In this document: positions 30,347-37,931 of the stretch, piece after piece | Numbering within the stretch: position 1 is the first letter of the stretch | Layout: each line of letters opens with the position of its first letter | Virus record (IMG/VR): IMGVR_UViG_3300031784_002381 | Span: 1 to 37,931 of that record | Origin: a virus | Length of the DNA stretch: 37,931 nt | Strand: one strand, 5' to 3' | Position numbers and translations under genes: made by a program | Notes under the pieces: generated by a model | Seen by the model: only the letters and a program-made list of their open reading frames with translations | Told to the model about the DNA's origin: nothing | The model's database searches: none

Positions 30347-30540
30347 CAGAAGATACCGAAGAAAAGTTTACCTGTGAGAGAATAAGAAATAGCCCCAGCA
30401 ATAATGCCGAGCATAGCCCAACGTCCATTGTACTTCTCCTTTACTTGGTTAGGTGTATCCATACCATAATTTTCGTAGTACATGGTAGGTTCTTTCGCCC
30501 ACATATTTTGTTGGCCGCGATCATTAGTTGTTACAGTCAT
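30346..30540 (-). CDS. hli: High-light-inducible protein (64 aa)
   Basis: Has the Hli/CAB motif E-K-Y-N-G-R-W-A-M-L-G (35-45) and one membrane span (44-62). The 30-residue N terminus is polar. It binds chlorophyll or carotenoids and dissipates excess light during infection. Directly behind the strongest promoter in the window. The ATG at 30540 is chosen over a frame extended 20 codons upstream. Confidence 0.95.
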   Translation of the reverse strand: MTVTTNDRGQQNMWAKEPTMYYENYGMDTPNQVKEKYNGRWAMLGIIAGAISYSLTGKLFFGIF

Positions 30541-30567
30541 TGCACATTCGTTAAGAATTGTTACACA

Positions 30568-30596
30568 ATTATATAGGAAAAAGAAAGGGGTGTCAA
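30568..30596 (-). promoter_or_regulatory. Consensus sigma70 promoter for the hli-ferredoxin operon
   Basis: On the minus strand TTGACA (30591-30596) and TATAAT (30568-30573) are separated by exactly 17 bases: a perfect match. It would start RNA about 20 bases before hli and should be read by host RNA polymerase early in infection. It overlaps the porin terminator. Confidence 0.85.
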
Positions 30597-30603
30597 GCAC
30601 CCC
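30578..30603 (-). terminator. Terminator after porin, overlapping the hli promoter
   Basis: A GGGGTG/CACCCC stem (6 bp, 5-base loop) at 30587-30603 is followed by TTTCTTTTT on the minus strand. The -35 box lies in the loop and 3' arm, and the T-rich tail is the promoter spacer. Confidence 0.75.
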
Positions 30604-30636
30604 CCGTAGTCATTTATACTTAATTTTGTTAGGAGA

Positions 30637-32106
30637 TCAGAACTTAAAAGTAGTCTGAATCACACCACCCCAGTTAGAGGAGTTGTCGGCAAGACGTTGG
30701 TTATCACTTCCGTAGATGATTGCAGGAGTGACACTGATGTTATCCGAGACTTGATACTTGTAGAAGATTTCAAGCATCGTTGATTTCTCAAGGTTCTCAC
30801 CAGTAGGTGCCTGACCGATAGCAACACCAGCGGAATTACCACCAACAAACACATCTTCCCACTGAAGACCAGCAAACCAAGACTGGCTATCAGTAGCATC
30901 GCTAGGAGTACCACTTACAGTATTCCATCCATAACCAGCGGAAATAGAAGGAACAATACCCGATTTCTGAGGTTGCCAGTAAGCGTTCAGAGCATAACCA
31001 TTAGAGGTTTGACCAGGAACCAGAGTACCAGAAGCACCATTCAGACCGTTATAGGTGCGAACACGAGTTCCTTCAGTACCATAACGGTAACCAAATGCAG
31101 CACCCCAGTTAGTACCACGATAACCAATTTGTGCAAGAGTATTCAGAGCACCAGTCTCATCAAATACTCCAGTCTCACTATCGTTACCACTTTGAGCAAC
31201 GTAGTTTACACCAGCAATAAGACCTTTCTTACCATACTGAGCACCGAAACCAGCACCAGTTGCTTTGTTATAAACACCAGGAGTACCAGCAACAGCAAAG
31301 AAGTCAAGAATACCAGACTTATAAGCAGAAGGCATCCAAGCAATCTCAGTGTTACGAACTGCGGCACCTGCAGTCAGAGTTGCTTTGTTATTAAAAGCAG
31401 GGAATGAATAATACAGACGATCGATAACTACATTGTTACCAACTTCACTGGTAGTGTTGTCTGCTTTATCCAGTTTGAACAGAGAAGAACTAGAACCGAA
31501 AGGATCGCCACTGAAGTTGGATGAGCGCAGACGGGTACGGAGCAGATCCTTACCAGTAAATGAAGTATCCAGATTCAGGCGAAGATCGTAGTTGAATGCG
31601 GTGCGGGTTGTATCACCACCTTTGGTACGATAGTCATCAACACCACCAAGAACAAAGTTTGCTTCACCACGAAGTTTAGTAGTAGTAGAGAATTGAGTTG
31701 CCCCAAGAGAACCAACCACTCGTTCTAGTCCATCTACACGACCTTGAAGAACGGTCAGTTCATCACGGAACTCATTAGCAAGACGCTTGAGTTCATCAGT
31801 TTGTTCAGTTACACGGTCAAGACAGGCATTCAGAAGTGCGGCTGCTTCATAACGAGTCATTGCACGGCCACCACCAAAGGTTCCGTTTGCATAACCAGCA
31901 ACACAACCATAACGTTCTACAAGGTTGCTGAGTGCTTGATATGCCCAATCAGTGGGTTGCACGTCAGAGAGTTGTTTGATGCTTGAGACTTGTTCCGAGG
32001 AAGTATACTGGTTGACTGCTGCCATATTGAGGTCTGCGGCATTCGCAGCAACAGGAGCAACCATACCCAGAGCAACGGGTGCAAGCATCAGTTGTTTGAG
32101 TTTCAT
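30637..32106 (-). CDS. Cyanobacterial SLH-domain porin
   Basis: The 489-residue outer membrane protein has a signal peptide (1-24, ending VAANA before ADL) and an SLH domain at about 42-105 (L-S-D-V-Q-P-T-D-W-A-Y-Q-A-L then G-Y-A-N-G-T-F-G-G-G-R-A-M-T-R-Y-E-A). A short coiled coil follows (100-135), then an OprB-like beta barrel ending in T-T-F-K-F with the terminal Phe signal. Family members in cyanobacteria take up iron or small solutes and bind the cell wall by the SLH part. Higher GC than its neighbours suggests recent acquisition from a host. It could change nutrient uptake or the phage-receptor profile. Confidence 0.94.
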   Translation of the reverse strand: MKLKQLMLAPVALGMVAPVAANAADLNMAAVNQYTSSEQVSSIKQLSDVQPTDWAYQALSNLVERYGCVAGYANGTFGGGRAMTRYEAAALLNACLDRVTEQTDELKRLANEFRDELTVLQGRVDGLERVVGSLGATQFSTTTKLRGEANFVLGGVDDYRTKGGDTTRTAFNYDLRLNLDTSFTGKDLLRTRLRSSNFSGDPFGSSSSLFKLDKADNTTSEVGNNVVIDRLYYSFPAFNNKATLTAGAAVRNTEIAWMPSAYKSGILDFFAVAGTPGVYNKATGAGFGAQYGKKGLIAGVNYVAQSGNDSETGVFDETGALNTLAQIGYRGTNWGAAFGYRYGTEGTRVRTYNGLNGASGTLVPGQTSNGYALNAYWQPQKSGIVPSISAGYGWNTVSGTPSDATDSQSWFAGLQWEDVFVGGNSAGVAIGQAPTGENLEKSTMLEIFYKYQVSDNISVTPAIIYGSDNQRLADNSSNWGGVIQTTFKF

Positions 32107-32136
32107 AAAGATTTGTTTTTAGTACTAAACTACAAA

Positions 32137-32161
32137 AAGTCTTAACAATTTCGTAAGACTT
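32137..32161 (-). other. 5' leader hairpin of the porin mRNA
   Basis: An 8-bp perfect inverted repeat (AAGTCTTA/TAAGACTT) with a 9-base loop sits at the predicted transcription start, so the porin RNA would begin with a hairpin. No ribosome-binding site follows near the ATG. Confidence 0.5.
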
Positions 32162-32166
32162 GAGAT

Positions 32167-32195
32167 ATACTATAACCTTTTTTTCGTTTTGTCAA
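32167..32195 (-). promoter_or_regulatory. Porin promoter
   Basis: The minus strand has TTGACA (32190-32195) and TAGTAT (32167-32172) with a 17-base spacer. A 10-bp inverted repeat (32172-32181/32201-32210) encloses the -35 box and the end of the upstream gene, and may be an operator or a weak terminator. Confidence 0.65.
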
Positions 32196-32206
32196 CTAAG
32201 AAAAGG

Positions 32207-33004
32207 TTATGGAGTTGGTTGTTGAGCTTCTGAAGTTCTTCCTAGATATGGATCATAATCCATCAATCTATCCAATTCCAAATCAGAACCTCTAGTTTTC
32301 CACAAATCAGTCAATCCATTATGACTTCCCCTGTGGAATATTTCAATATGTTCTGGATGAATAGAAGAACCCAGTTCAATTTTATAAAGAAAAATTGGAA
32401 TAGAAAATGTATTACCTGAGTTATAAATTAAATCATCAGCAACAGCTCTAGGTTTAATTTGATAATCAAGTTTATACTTATCTCCACGGCAGTGGAACCT
32501 TACGATTTTTTCCGCATGATGACGAGTAATCATGTAGCAAGCGGTTGAAAAATCATTTACAAATCTTTTGTGTAGATTTACATGCAGAGTTCCTGGACAA
32601 ATGATAGCAAGTTGAACTACATCATAATCATACGGAACTCTAGCAAAAAATTGACTCCAAGTAAAACTCCAATGATGGACTGTACTTAGATCGATGTCAT
32701 CTTCCATGACAACACAATATGGGGAATCAGAATTTTCAAGAAAATGTTTGAGTATTTTAAGATGAGATGTTACGCAACCGATTTCTCCAGAACTCATATT
32801 TTCTGGATAACGGCCATGAATGATGTCACTTAGATCATCATCTCTACCATCGTATGCAGAGATTCTCTCATAGTTTTCAATTTCCCAATACTTAAATTGA
32901 TCCTCCATGTACTCTTTTCTATCTGGTTGACCATCAAGATTCAAGTAATAGACAGGTCCAATTCCCTTAAGTTTGTAAGCAGCTTTATTCTTGTCCAAAG
33001 TCAT
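32207..33004 (-). CDS. GT25 glycosyltransferase (canonical)
   Basis: The 265-residue protein has YYLNLDGQPDRK (19-30), the GT25 signature S-S-G-E-I-G-C-V-T-S-H-L (71-82) and EDD at 101-103. This copy keeps the signature that the three tandem copies at 4205-6637 have lost, so it is the likeliest to be a standard LPS-type transferase. Its stop codon is part of the inverted repeat at the porin promoter. Donor probably UDP-galactose or a related sugar. Confidence 0.92.
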   Translation of the reverse strand: MTLDKNKAAYKLKGIGPVYYLNLDGQPDRKEYMEDQFKYWEIENYERISAYDGRDDDLSDIIHGRYPENMSSGEIGCVTSHLKILKHFLENSDSPYCVVMEDDIDLSTVHHWSFTWSQFFARVPYDYDVVQLAIICPGTLHVNLHKRFVNDFSTACYMITRHHAEKIVRFHCRGDKYKLDYQIKPRAVADDLIYNSGNTFSIPIFLYKIELGSSIHPEHIEIFHRGSHNGLTDLWKTRGSDLELDRLMDYDPYLGRTSEAQQPTP

Positions 33005-33012
33005 TGTTCAAA

Positions 33013-33867
33013 TCACATTACAATCCAGTTTTCAGGATAAAGATCTTTAGTATCTTTATCGGAATATGCAGGTCCAAACCAATTCTTGGGAGCAACTACT
33101 TTACCGGACCCGTTTTGCAACCAAGCGCCCCACCAAGACAGTGTTGAGTTAGCGGTGATTCCACCCTTACAGTTAGCCATAATACAAAGGTCAACATAAG
33201 GAGTATAGGATCCATCTGGATATTTTTCTTCAGGAGTAGAAACATAGAATCTATCTGGTTTAAAGAGTTCTTGTTCCATAACCCACTCCGGAGAATCCGA
33301 GACAACAACAACTTCTTGATCATCTGGGAAAAGTTTTAGAGCTTCTTCATAATATTCCAGAGTTTGTGGAGGATGCATAGAAGAACATTCGGTATAAGCC
33401 CACTTAAATCCTCTAGCATCAACCAAATTAGGATCACCACGACGAACGTGTAGGAAAATAGGATCTTTAAGTTCTGAAAGAAATCCCGTAACTGGTTCTA
33501 AAAGATCATCATGGAACGTAAAGTCTTTACGAATATCTTGTTCAATGTGTTTGAAATACTTTTCAGACTGAAAGAATCCATGAATAGAGACATCATTTGG
33601 ACAAAGTTGTAGAAGTTCTTCATCAAAATGGAAATGTTTTTCCATGACGATAGGAGCGAATCCACGATCCAAAATATAAAGGTTTGTGGATTTCACACTA
33701 TCAAGAGTAAAACAATTAGCTAAACTATAATTATCAACCCTTGGTACTTTATATGGAGGAATACACCAATCATATCCTTTATTAGCAGCTATACCACGAA
33801 GAGCTGCATATTGAAACATTTGGTTCCCTAGACGACCAATGTTACCCAATTCATTAAACGCTAACAT
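33013..33867 (-). CDS. GT11 fucosyltransferase-like protein
   Basis: In the 284-residue protein GRLGNQMFQYA (11-21) and HVRRGD (140-145) are the GDP-fucose binding marks of alpha-1,2-fucosyltransferases, and N-S-T-L-S-W-W-G-A-W-L lies near 235. Complete and canonical. Its start overlaps the GT2/GT7-like gene by 14 bases. It probably adds fucose or a similar deoxyhexose to a surface glycan. Confidence 0.92.
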   Translation of the reverse strand: MLAFNELGNIGRLGNQMFQYAALRGIAANKGYDWCIPPYKVPRVDNYSLANCFTLDSVKSTNLYILDRGFAPIVMEKHFHFDEELLQLCPNDVSIHGFFQSEKYFKHIEQDIRKDFTFHDDLLEPVTGFLSELKDPIFLHVRRGDPNLVDARGFKWAYTECSSMHPPQTLEYYEEALKLFPDDQEVVVVSDSPEWVMEQELFKPDRFYVSTPEEKYPDGSYTPYVDLCIMANCKGGITANSTLSWWGAWLQNGSGKVVAPKNWFGPAYSDKDTKDLYPENWIVM

Positions 33868-34675
33868 CTAATTGTTTCCTCCTTTCTGCGATATAAGATT
33901 GTTGTTGATAATAAGAGAATAGTTTTTGAGAATCCCAAGTTCTAATGTTTTGCCAAAGATTATGATTATCCATAAATTTGGGATTGTGATAATGTGAATT
34001 AAAAGTTCTACCATGTTCAAAGTGGTAGACATCTCTATTTACTCTGCCAACTTTTCGACCAAATGCATTTAGTCTATAGTAAAATTCACAATCTTCTGCA
34101 CCCCAAGAAATAAAATTTTCATTCCAGAATCCAATTTCAATCTCAGTTTGTCGTTTAATCATTTGACCCCAACCAATGGAAGAAGCAACTCTAAATTTAG
34201 ATTCTTCCAAAACACTAAAATCAAAATTAGAATCTAAAAATTGATTGAAAGTATTTTCAGAATAGTTTACAGCCCACTGATAAACACCACACCCAAATGG
34301 ATATACTGCATCTGCAGTTCCATCTTTGATGTATGCATATGCAATTTCGTAACTAGATTTTGGTAATACAATATCTACATCATGATTATAAACGATCTCA
34401 GTCTCAGAAGCAACTAAAAGATCGTTGAGAATTCTAGTTTTATGGAAAAACTTATCATCATTCTCTTCAAAGATATGTGTTAAATTATCAACTGCAACAT
34501 ACTTTTTAATTACAGGTAGAGCCCTGAACTTAAAATGAGAATGTGTATCGACTTCTTTTATAATTACTTTGGACTCTGGGAAATTTTTTAAGAGATAAGT
34601 AACGGAAGTAATTACATTTTTTAGTCTATCTTCAGACTCAATTCTACATGGTAGAAGAAATGTTAAATCTTTCAT
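33854..34675 (-). CDS. GT2/GT7-like glycosyltransferase
   Basis: The 273-residue protein has the DxD motif DVD at 99-101 (YNHDVDIVLP) and W-G-A-E-D-C-E-F-Y-Y-R-L (191-202), the acceptor-side motif of beta-1,4-galactosyltransferase and chondroitin synthase-type enzymes. It is likely an inverting transferase using UDP-Gal or UDP-GalNAc. Overlaps its neighbours by 4 and 14 bases in the fucosyltransferase operon. Confidence 0.9.
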   Translation of the reverse strand: MKDLTFLLPCRIESEDRLKNVITSVTYLLKNFPESKVIIKEVDTHSHFKFRALPVIKKYVAVDNLTHIFEENDDKFFHKTRILNDLLVASETEIVYNHDVDIVLPKSSYEIAYAYIKDGTADAVYPFGCGVYQWAVNYSENTFNQFLDSNFDFSVLEESKFRVASSIGWGQMIKRQTEIEIGFWNENFISWGAEDCEFYYRLNAFGRKVGRVNRDVYHFEHGRTFNSHYHNPKFMDNHNLWQNIRTWDSQKLFSYYQQQSYIAERRKQLDVSV

Positions 34676-35568
34676 GATTCAGCGGGTATTGGAGATGGAT
34701 CGTTGTGAATTTTGATCCACCTTTCAGGGATCATGTCTTTCATATTGTAATGAGCGTAAGCAGGCCCAAACCAAGGATCTGGAGCAACGACTTTACCAGA
34801 ATCTCCTTGTAACCAAGCTCCCCACCAACTCAGAGAAGAATTAGCAATAATTGCACCTCCACATAGACTCATGAGGCAGAGATCGATGTAGGGGACGGCC
34901 GCACCATCTCCGAAGGTTTCATAGGAAGAGTCGGAGAAGTGGAACCTATCTCCCTGCAACCAAGATTGACGTTTACACCAATCAATAAGATCTGAAACAA
35001 CAATCACATTCTTGTCTTCTGGAAACTCTTTTAAGGCTTGAATATAATAATCTTCTTTACAGAGTGGGTGATATTCCTGCACCATTTGATAAGACCACTT
35101 CTCACCTCTCCTACCAGTGAGATTGGGAGAACCACGGCGAACATGAAGAAAAATACAGTTATCTCTTCCACCAAGGCTGTCAACAAATTCTTGACAAGGT
35201 TCTAAGTAGTCTTTTTTGAAAACAAAATCTTCACGAATAGATGAAGCAATTGACTCAAAGTATTTTTCTGTTTGAAAATTACCAGAAAAATTTGTATTAT
35301 CTTCACAATTATTGAAGATCTCTTCATTGAAGTGCATGTCCCTATACTCTACAGTTCTGTAGAAGGGTTCTCCAGTATTCTTACTTAGATCACAATTAGT
35401 AAGTTCAAAGGCATCAAACAACCCATAATTGTCTAAACGATCTGCGTCTGGAGGTGGAATAATCCAATCAAATCCACGATTGGAAGCAAGTCCACGAATA
35501 AATGCGTATTGAAACATTTGATTTCCGAGGCGCCCCTCATTACCAAGTCCTTTAAATGATACAGCCAT
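34672..35568 (-). CDS. GT11-like protein with altered HxRRxD motif
   Basis: The 298-residue paralogue has GRLGNQMFQYA (12-22), but the second motif is HVRRGS (142-147): the Asp of HxRRxD is replaced by Ser. N-S-S-L-S-W-W-G-A-W-L near 245 is intact. The enzyme may have changed donor use or lost activity. It has a longer Gly/Arg loop after the motif than its neighbours. Its start shares one base with the next GT11 gene's stop. Confidence 0.88.
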   Translation of the reverse strand: MAVSFKGLGNEGRLGNQMFQYAFIRGLASNRGFDWIIPPPDADRLDNYGLFDAFELTNCDLSKNTGEPFYRTVEYRDMHFNEEIFNNCEDNTNFSGNFQTEKYFESIASSIREDFVFKKDYLEPCQEFVDSLGGRDNCIFLHVRRGSPNLTGRRGEKWSYQMVQEYHPLCKEDYYIQALKEFPEDKNVIVVSDLIDWCKRQSWLQGDRFHFSDSSYETFGDGAAVPYIDLCLMSLCGGAIIANSSLSWWGAWLQGDSGKVVAPDPWFGPAYAHYNMKDMIPERWIKIHNDPSPIPAES

Positions 35569-36428
35569 TACTTACTCCACTCTTGAATAATCCAACGATC
35601 AGGAACAATGTCCGAAGTATCTAGGTGAGTCATTGCAGTACCAAACCATTTCTTAGGATCTGGAGCAATTACTTTACCTCGATCATTTTGCAACCATGCT
35701 CCCCACCAGGAGAACGATGAGTTTGCAATGATAGCACCAGAACAAAGACTCATCAGACACAGATCAACCTGCGGTAGAAGAGTGTTTTGCATTTTTCCAG
35801 TACCATCAATAGTACGATATGTATATCTACCATTACTATCATTAAACAAGAAACGATCTTGTTTAAAAAATTCTTGAGACTTACACCACTCCATATCGTC
35901 AGTAAAAACGAAACAAGGAGTGTCCTCAGGAAATTCTTTCAACGCATCTTCAAAAAATTGTATCGGGAGGATGGGATGATACTGTTCTCTTCCGATATTA
36001 TCACTCTGGCGAATATGAAGGAAAATAGGGCTAGAAGGTAAACTATCAATATACTCCTGGCAAGGAGTGAGATAGTCTTCTCTAAATGTGAAATCTTCAC
36101 GGATTTCTTTTGCGATGTGACTGAAATATTTTTCAGTTTGGAAATATCCATCAAGACTCACATTGTCTGGACATTCTTCAAAAAACTCTGGAATAAAACA
36201 GTGATCATTCTCTTGTATGTATTCACCATTAACAAATCCAATGTTGGATTCATTAACATTTGTCAATTTAAATGTTTCAAAGAGACCATAATTATCTTTA
36301 TGATCATAAGTATCTGGAGGAATAACCCAGTCGTATCCTCGTTTTGCAGCAATACCTCTGAGTGCTGCATATTGGAACATCTGATTTCCTAGACGCCCGT
36401 TACTTCCTAGCCTATTATATCCAATCAT
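35568..36428 (-). CDS. GT11 fucosyltransferase-like protein, third copy
   Basis: The 286-residue paralogue has GRLGNQMFQYA (11-21) and HIRQSD (138-143), which keeps the His, first Arg and Asp of HxRRxD but not the second Arg. N-S-S-F-S-W-W-G-A-W-L is near 250. It shows a long insert with acidic residues after the first motif. It overlaps the dehydrogenase stop by 4 bases (ATGA). Confidence 0.9.
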   Translation of the reverse strand: MIGYNRLGSNGRLGNQMFQYAALRGIAAKRGYDWVIPPDTYDHKDNYGLFETFKLTNVNESNIGFVNGEYIQENDHCFIPEFFEECPDNVSLDGYFQTEKYFSHIAKEIREDFTFREDYLTPCQEYIDSLPSSPIFLHIRQSDNIGREQYHPILPIQFFEDALKEFPEDTPCFVFTDDMEWCKSQEFFKQDRFLFNDSNGRYTYRTIDGTGKMQNTLLPQVDLCLMSLCSGAIIANSSFSWWGAWLQNDRGKVIAPDPKKWFGTAMTHLDTSDIVPDRWIIQEWSK

Positions 36429-37570
36429 AGTTTAATTGCAAATGTATTAATTGTTTCTGGTGGCTCACCAAAGTGTATTTTATCACCATATAGATTGGTT
36501 AACAAGACTTCAACCTGTTTAATGATGTGTGGGTTATCGGATACATAGACTTCATATCCAGCTTCTAAAAGATCCAAACAAAGTTTATATTGTTGACTTT
36601 CAGTTAAAATATCAGTCCCTCTCTTATAAGAAATATATTCAAAATGGAATGGGAGATTTTCTGTATTTTTATTAATGAAATAACCTTTCAAGAATTTAGA
36701 ATGTTCATTATTGAAATCATCAGTGGTTGTCCCTAGATTATATTTCAATCCCAGTTTTTCTGCATATTTACCAAAAGCTCTATTGTCCCTAGGTAAACAA
36801 GGTCCACCAAATCCAAATCCATATTTCAGATATTTACTACCAATTCTAGTGTCGCTAGCAATAGATGAAAGAACTGTCTCAATTTCATCTTCGAGACCAG
36901 AAAGAACAAGGACTTGTCCTATCATATTTGCAAAACTAATTTTAGTAGTCATATAACAGTTAATTGCAATCTTAACTATTTCCGCAGAAGTAGCTGACAT
37001 TACAGAAATAACTGGTTTATTCACTTGAATTTTTTTATAAATTTGAGATAGAACTTCTAAAACTTCAGAGTTATCTCCACCAAGTAGAACCATATCCGCA
37101 TGAGTTAGATCCCTAATAATAGATCCCTGTGCAATGAATTCTGGATTGTAAATAACACTTACACCATAAGACTTAAGTTGTTCTTGGAATCTCGAACAAT
37201 CTCCAGGATTAGTAGTGCATCCAACTACAAGAGTTTTTCCTTGAACATTTTGACTTTCTTGGAAGTCACGAATGACGTTCCATACAGAACTAACATCGTA
37301 GGAGCCATCATCTAAAGATGGAGTAGCAACTAAAGTAAAAATAATGTCACATTCACTAATGACTTTTTTATTATCAGTAGTCGCTTCTAGATACTTAGCT
37401 TGTTTTAAATGTTCTTGTACAAATGGTTCTGTACTAGAAATAATTTTTTTATTGAGGTTTTCTACATAATCCTCACGAATGTCAGAAACAAGAACATCAT
37501 ATCCTGCATTTTCCATTAGAAGTGCAAGACAGATTCCTAGTCTTCCCGCTCCAATTAGTCCGATTTTCAT
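36425..37570 (-). CDS. UDP-glucose/GDP-mannose dehydrogenase family protein
   Basis: The 381-residue oxidoreductase has the NAD-binding GLIGAGRLG (4-12), I-Y-N-P-E-F-I-A-Q-G-S (140-150), Lys210 and Asn204 in the N-C-Y-M-T-T-K helix, and the catalytic Cys258 in GFGFGGPCLPRDN. It oxidises a UDP- or GDP-hexose to the uronic acid in two NAD-dependent steps. It heads the glycan operon and would supply a uronate donor. It is slightly shorter than typical UDP-glucose dehydrogenases. Confidence 0.93.
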   Translation of the reverse strand: MKIGLIGAGRLGICLALLMENAGYDVLVSDIREDYVENLNKKIISSTEPFVQEHLKQAKYLEATTDNKKVISECDIIFTLVATPSLDDGSYDVSSVWNVIRDFQESQNVQGKTLVVGCTTNPGDCSRFQEQLKSYGVSVIYNPEFIAQGSIIRDLTHADMVLLGGDNSEVLEVLSQIYKKIQVNKPVISVMSATSAEIVKIAINCYMTTKISFANMIGQVLVLSGLEDEIETVLSSIASDTRIGSKYLKYGFGFGGPCLPRDNRAFGKYAEKLGLKYNLGTTTDDFNNEHSKFLKGYFINKNTENLPFHFEYISYKRGTDILTESQQYKLCLDLLEAGYEVYVSDNPHIIKQVEVLLTNLYGDKIHFGEPPETINTFAIKL

Positions 37571-37931
37571 AGCTTAAATGTTGGAATAGATTCCATTTTG
37601 TGTTTATTTTGAATGTGAAACTTTTGATATACATTGATCGCATTTGTTTCTTCCTCATTATGGAACATAGGATCTTCTGACAATCCTTTTTCCATAACCC
37701 ACTCAAGTAAAGAGTAAGAAGTTCCAATTTGATCTTCATCTGTTCTACCATCATCCCACAAACCATCAGTGGGTGCTGCAGAAATAATTCTTTCATCAAT
37801 ACCCAGATGTTCTCCAAGCATCCATACTTCAGTTTTATAAAGATCTGCAATAGGTGCAATATCTACACCACCGTCCCCATATTTAGTATAAAATCCTACA
37901 CCATAATCTTCAACTTTATTTCCAGTACCAA
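37567..37931 (-). CDS. nadE: NAD synthetase, 3' part (truncated by window edge)
   Basis: The C-terminal 121 residues are present: G-T-G-N-K-V-E-D-Y-G-V-G-F-Y-T-K-Y-G-D-G-G-V-D, I-A-P-I-A-D-L-Y-K-T-E-V, and P-T-D-G-L-W-D-D-G-R-T-D-E-D-Q-I-G are classical NadE motifs. The 5' half lies beyond the window. It amidates nicotinic acid adenine dinucleotide with ATP, sustaining NAD for phage metabolism and the dehydrogenase next door. Its stop overlaps the dehydrogenase start by 4 bases. Confidence 0.9.
   Translation of the reverse strand, partial: GTGNKVEDYGVGFYTKYGDGGVDIAPIADLYKTEVWMLGEHLGIDERIISAAPTDGLWDDGRTDEDQIGTSYSLLEWVMEKGLSEDPMFHNEEETNAINVYQKFHIQNKHKMESIPTFKL

Noticed and set aside
30660-31986. 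Plus- and minus-strand frames overlapping the porin
   Set aside because: Thr/Ser-rich or Leu/Val-rich shadows of a long real gene with signal peptide and barrel.
1-37931. CRISPR array, insertion sequence or integrase
   Set aside because: No spaced direct repeats, transposase or integrase motifs were seen; the internal repeats are diverged paralogous genes.

Overview
The window looks like part of the genome of a T4-type cyanophage (a contractile-tailed myovirus of marine Synechococcus or Prochlorococcus). Direct support comes from phage-type photosynthesis genes (psbA for D1, psbD for D2, two hli genes, a plant-type ferredoxin), transaldolase talC, a run of tiny AT-rich ORFs with start/stop overlaps, paired tail-fibre tip proteins, and T4-like late promoter motifs (NATAAATA). 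No replication, head, tail-tube or terminase core genes are present, so this is an accessory (hyperplastic) region. No stretch over about 160 bases lacks a plausible gene. Almost everything lies on the minus strand; only kdsA (17322-18056) and one family gene (27961-28764) are on the plus strand.

Layout by coordinate. 1-2171: glutaredoxin and small conserved-type hypotheticals. 2164-7838: a surface or metabolite modification cassette with an arginine:glycine-type amidinotransferase, a 2OG-Fe(II) oxygenase, a miniature DegT-type aminotransferase, three GT25-like glycosyltransferases and a protein with two oxygenase domains. 7855-10205: an acidic protein, a Cys-rich protein, two paralogous fibre-tip proteins with HxH motifs, and small genes. 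10198-12646: talC, small membrane proteins and a cupin-like protein. 12672-18722: SGNH hydrolase, radical SAM protein, small genes, another oxygenase, a second amidinotransferase, and kdsA/kdsB for CMP-Kdo. 18719-21294: small genes and one tRNA-Ala(UGC). 21307-23982: psbD and psbA with terminators, promoters and a structured psbA leader. 23970-28764: five paralogous proteins of unknown function around a GT8-like glycosyltransferase. 28797-30600: a photosynthesis and redox operon (hli, two small membrane proteins, a second hli, ferredoxin, an unknown protein, peroxiredoxin). 30637-32106: a cyanobacterial SLH-domain porin. 32207-37931: a glycan cassette with a GT25, three GT11-like fucosyltransferases, a GT2/GT7-like enzyme, a UDP-sugar dehydrogenase and the 3' part of nadE.

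Three themes stand out. First, host photosynthesis and central metabolism are supported during infection (PSII core, light-stress proteins, electron carrier, peroxide defence, transaldolase, NAD synthesis). Second, a large surface-glycan programme is present (Kdo synthesis, about nine glycosyltransferases, UDP-uronate formation, and possible guanidino, amino and hydroxyl tailoring). Third, an unfamiliar five-member protein family carries a G-x-G-R box preceding a Y-F-P motif. It weakly resembles ParB/sulfiredoxin-fold proteins and is the best candidate here for an undescribed system.

All functions are read from motifs by eye; no database search was run.
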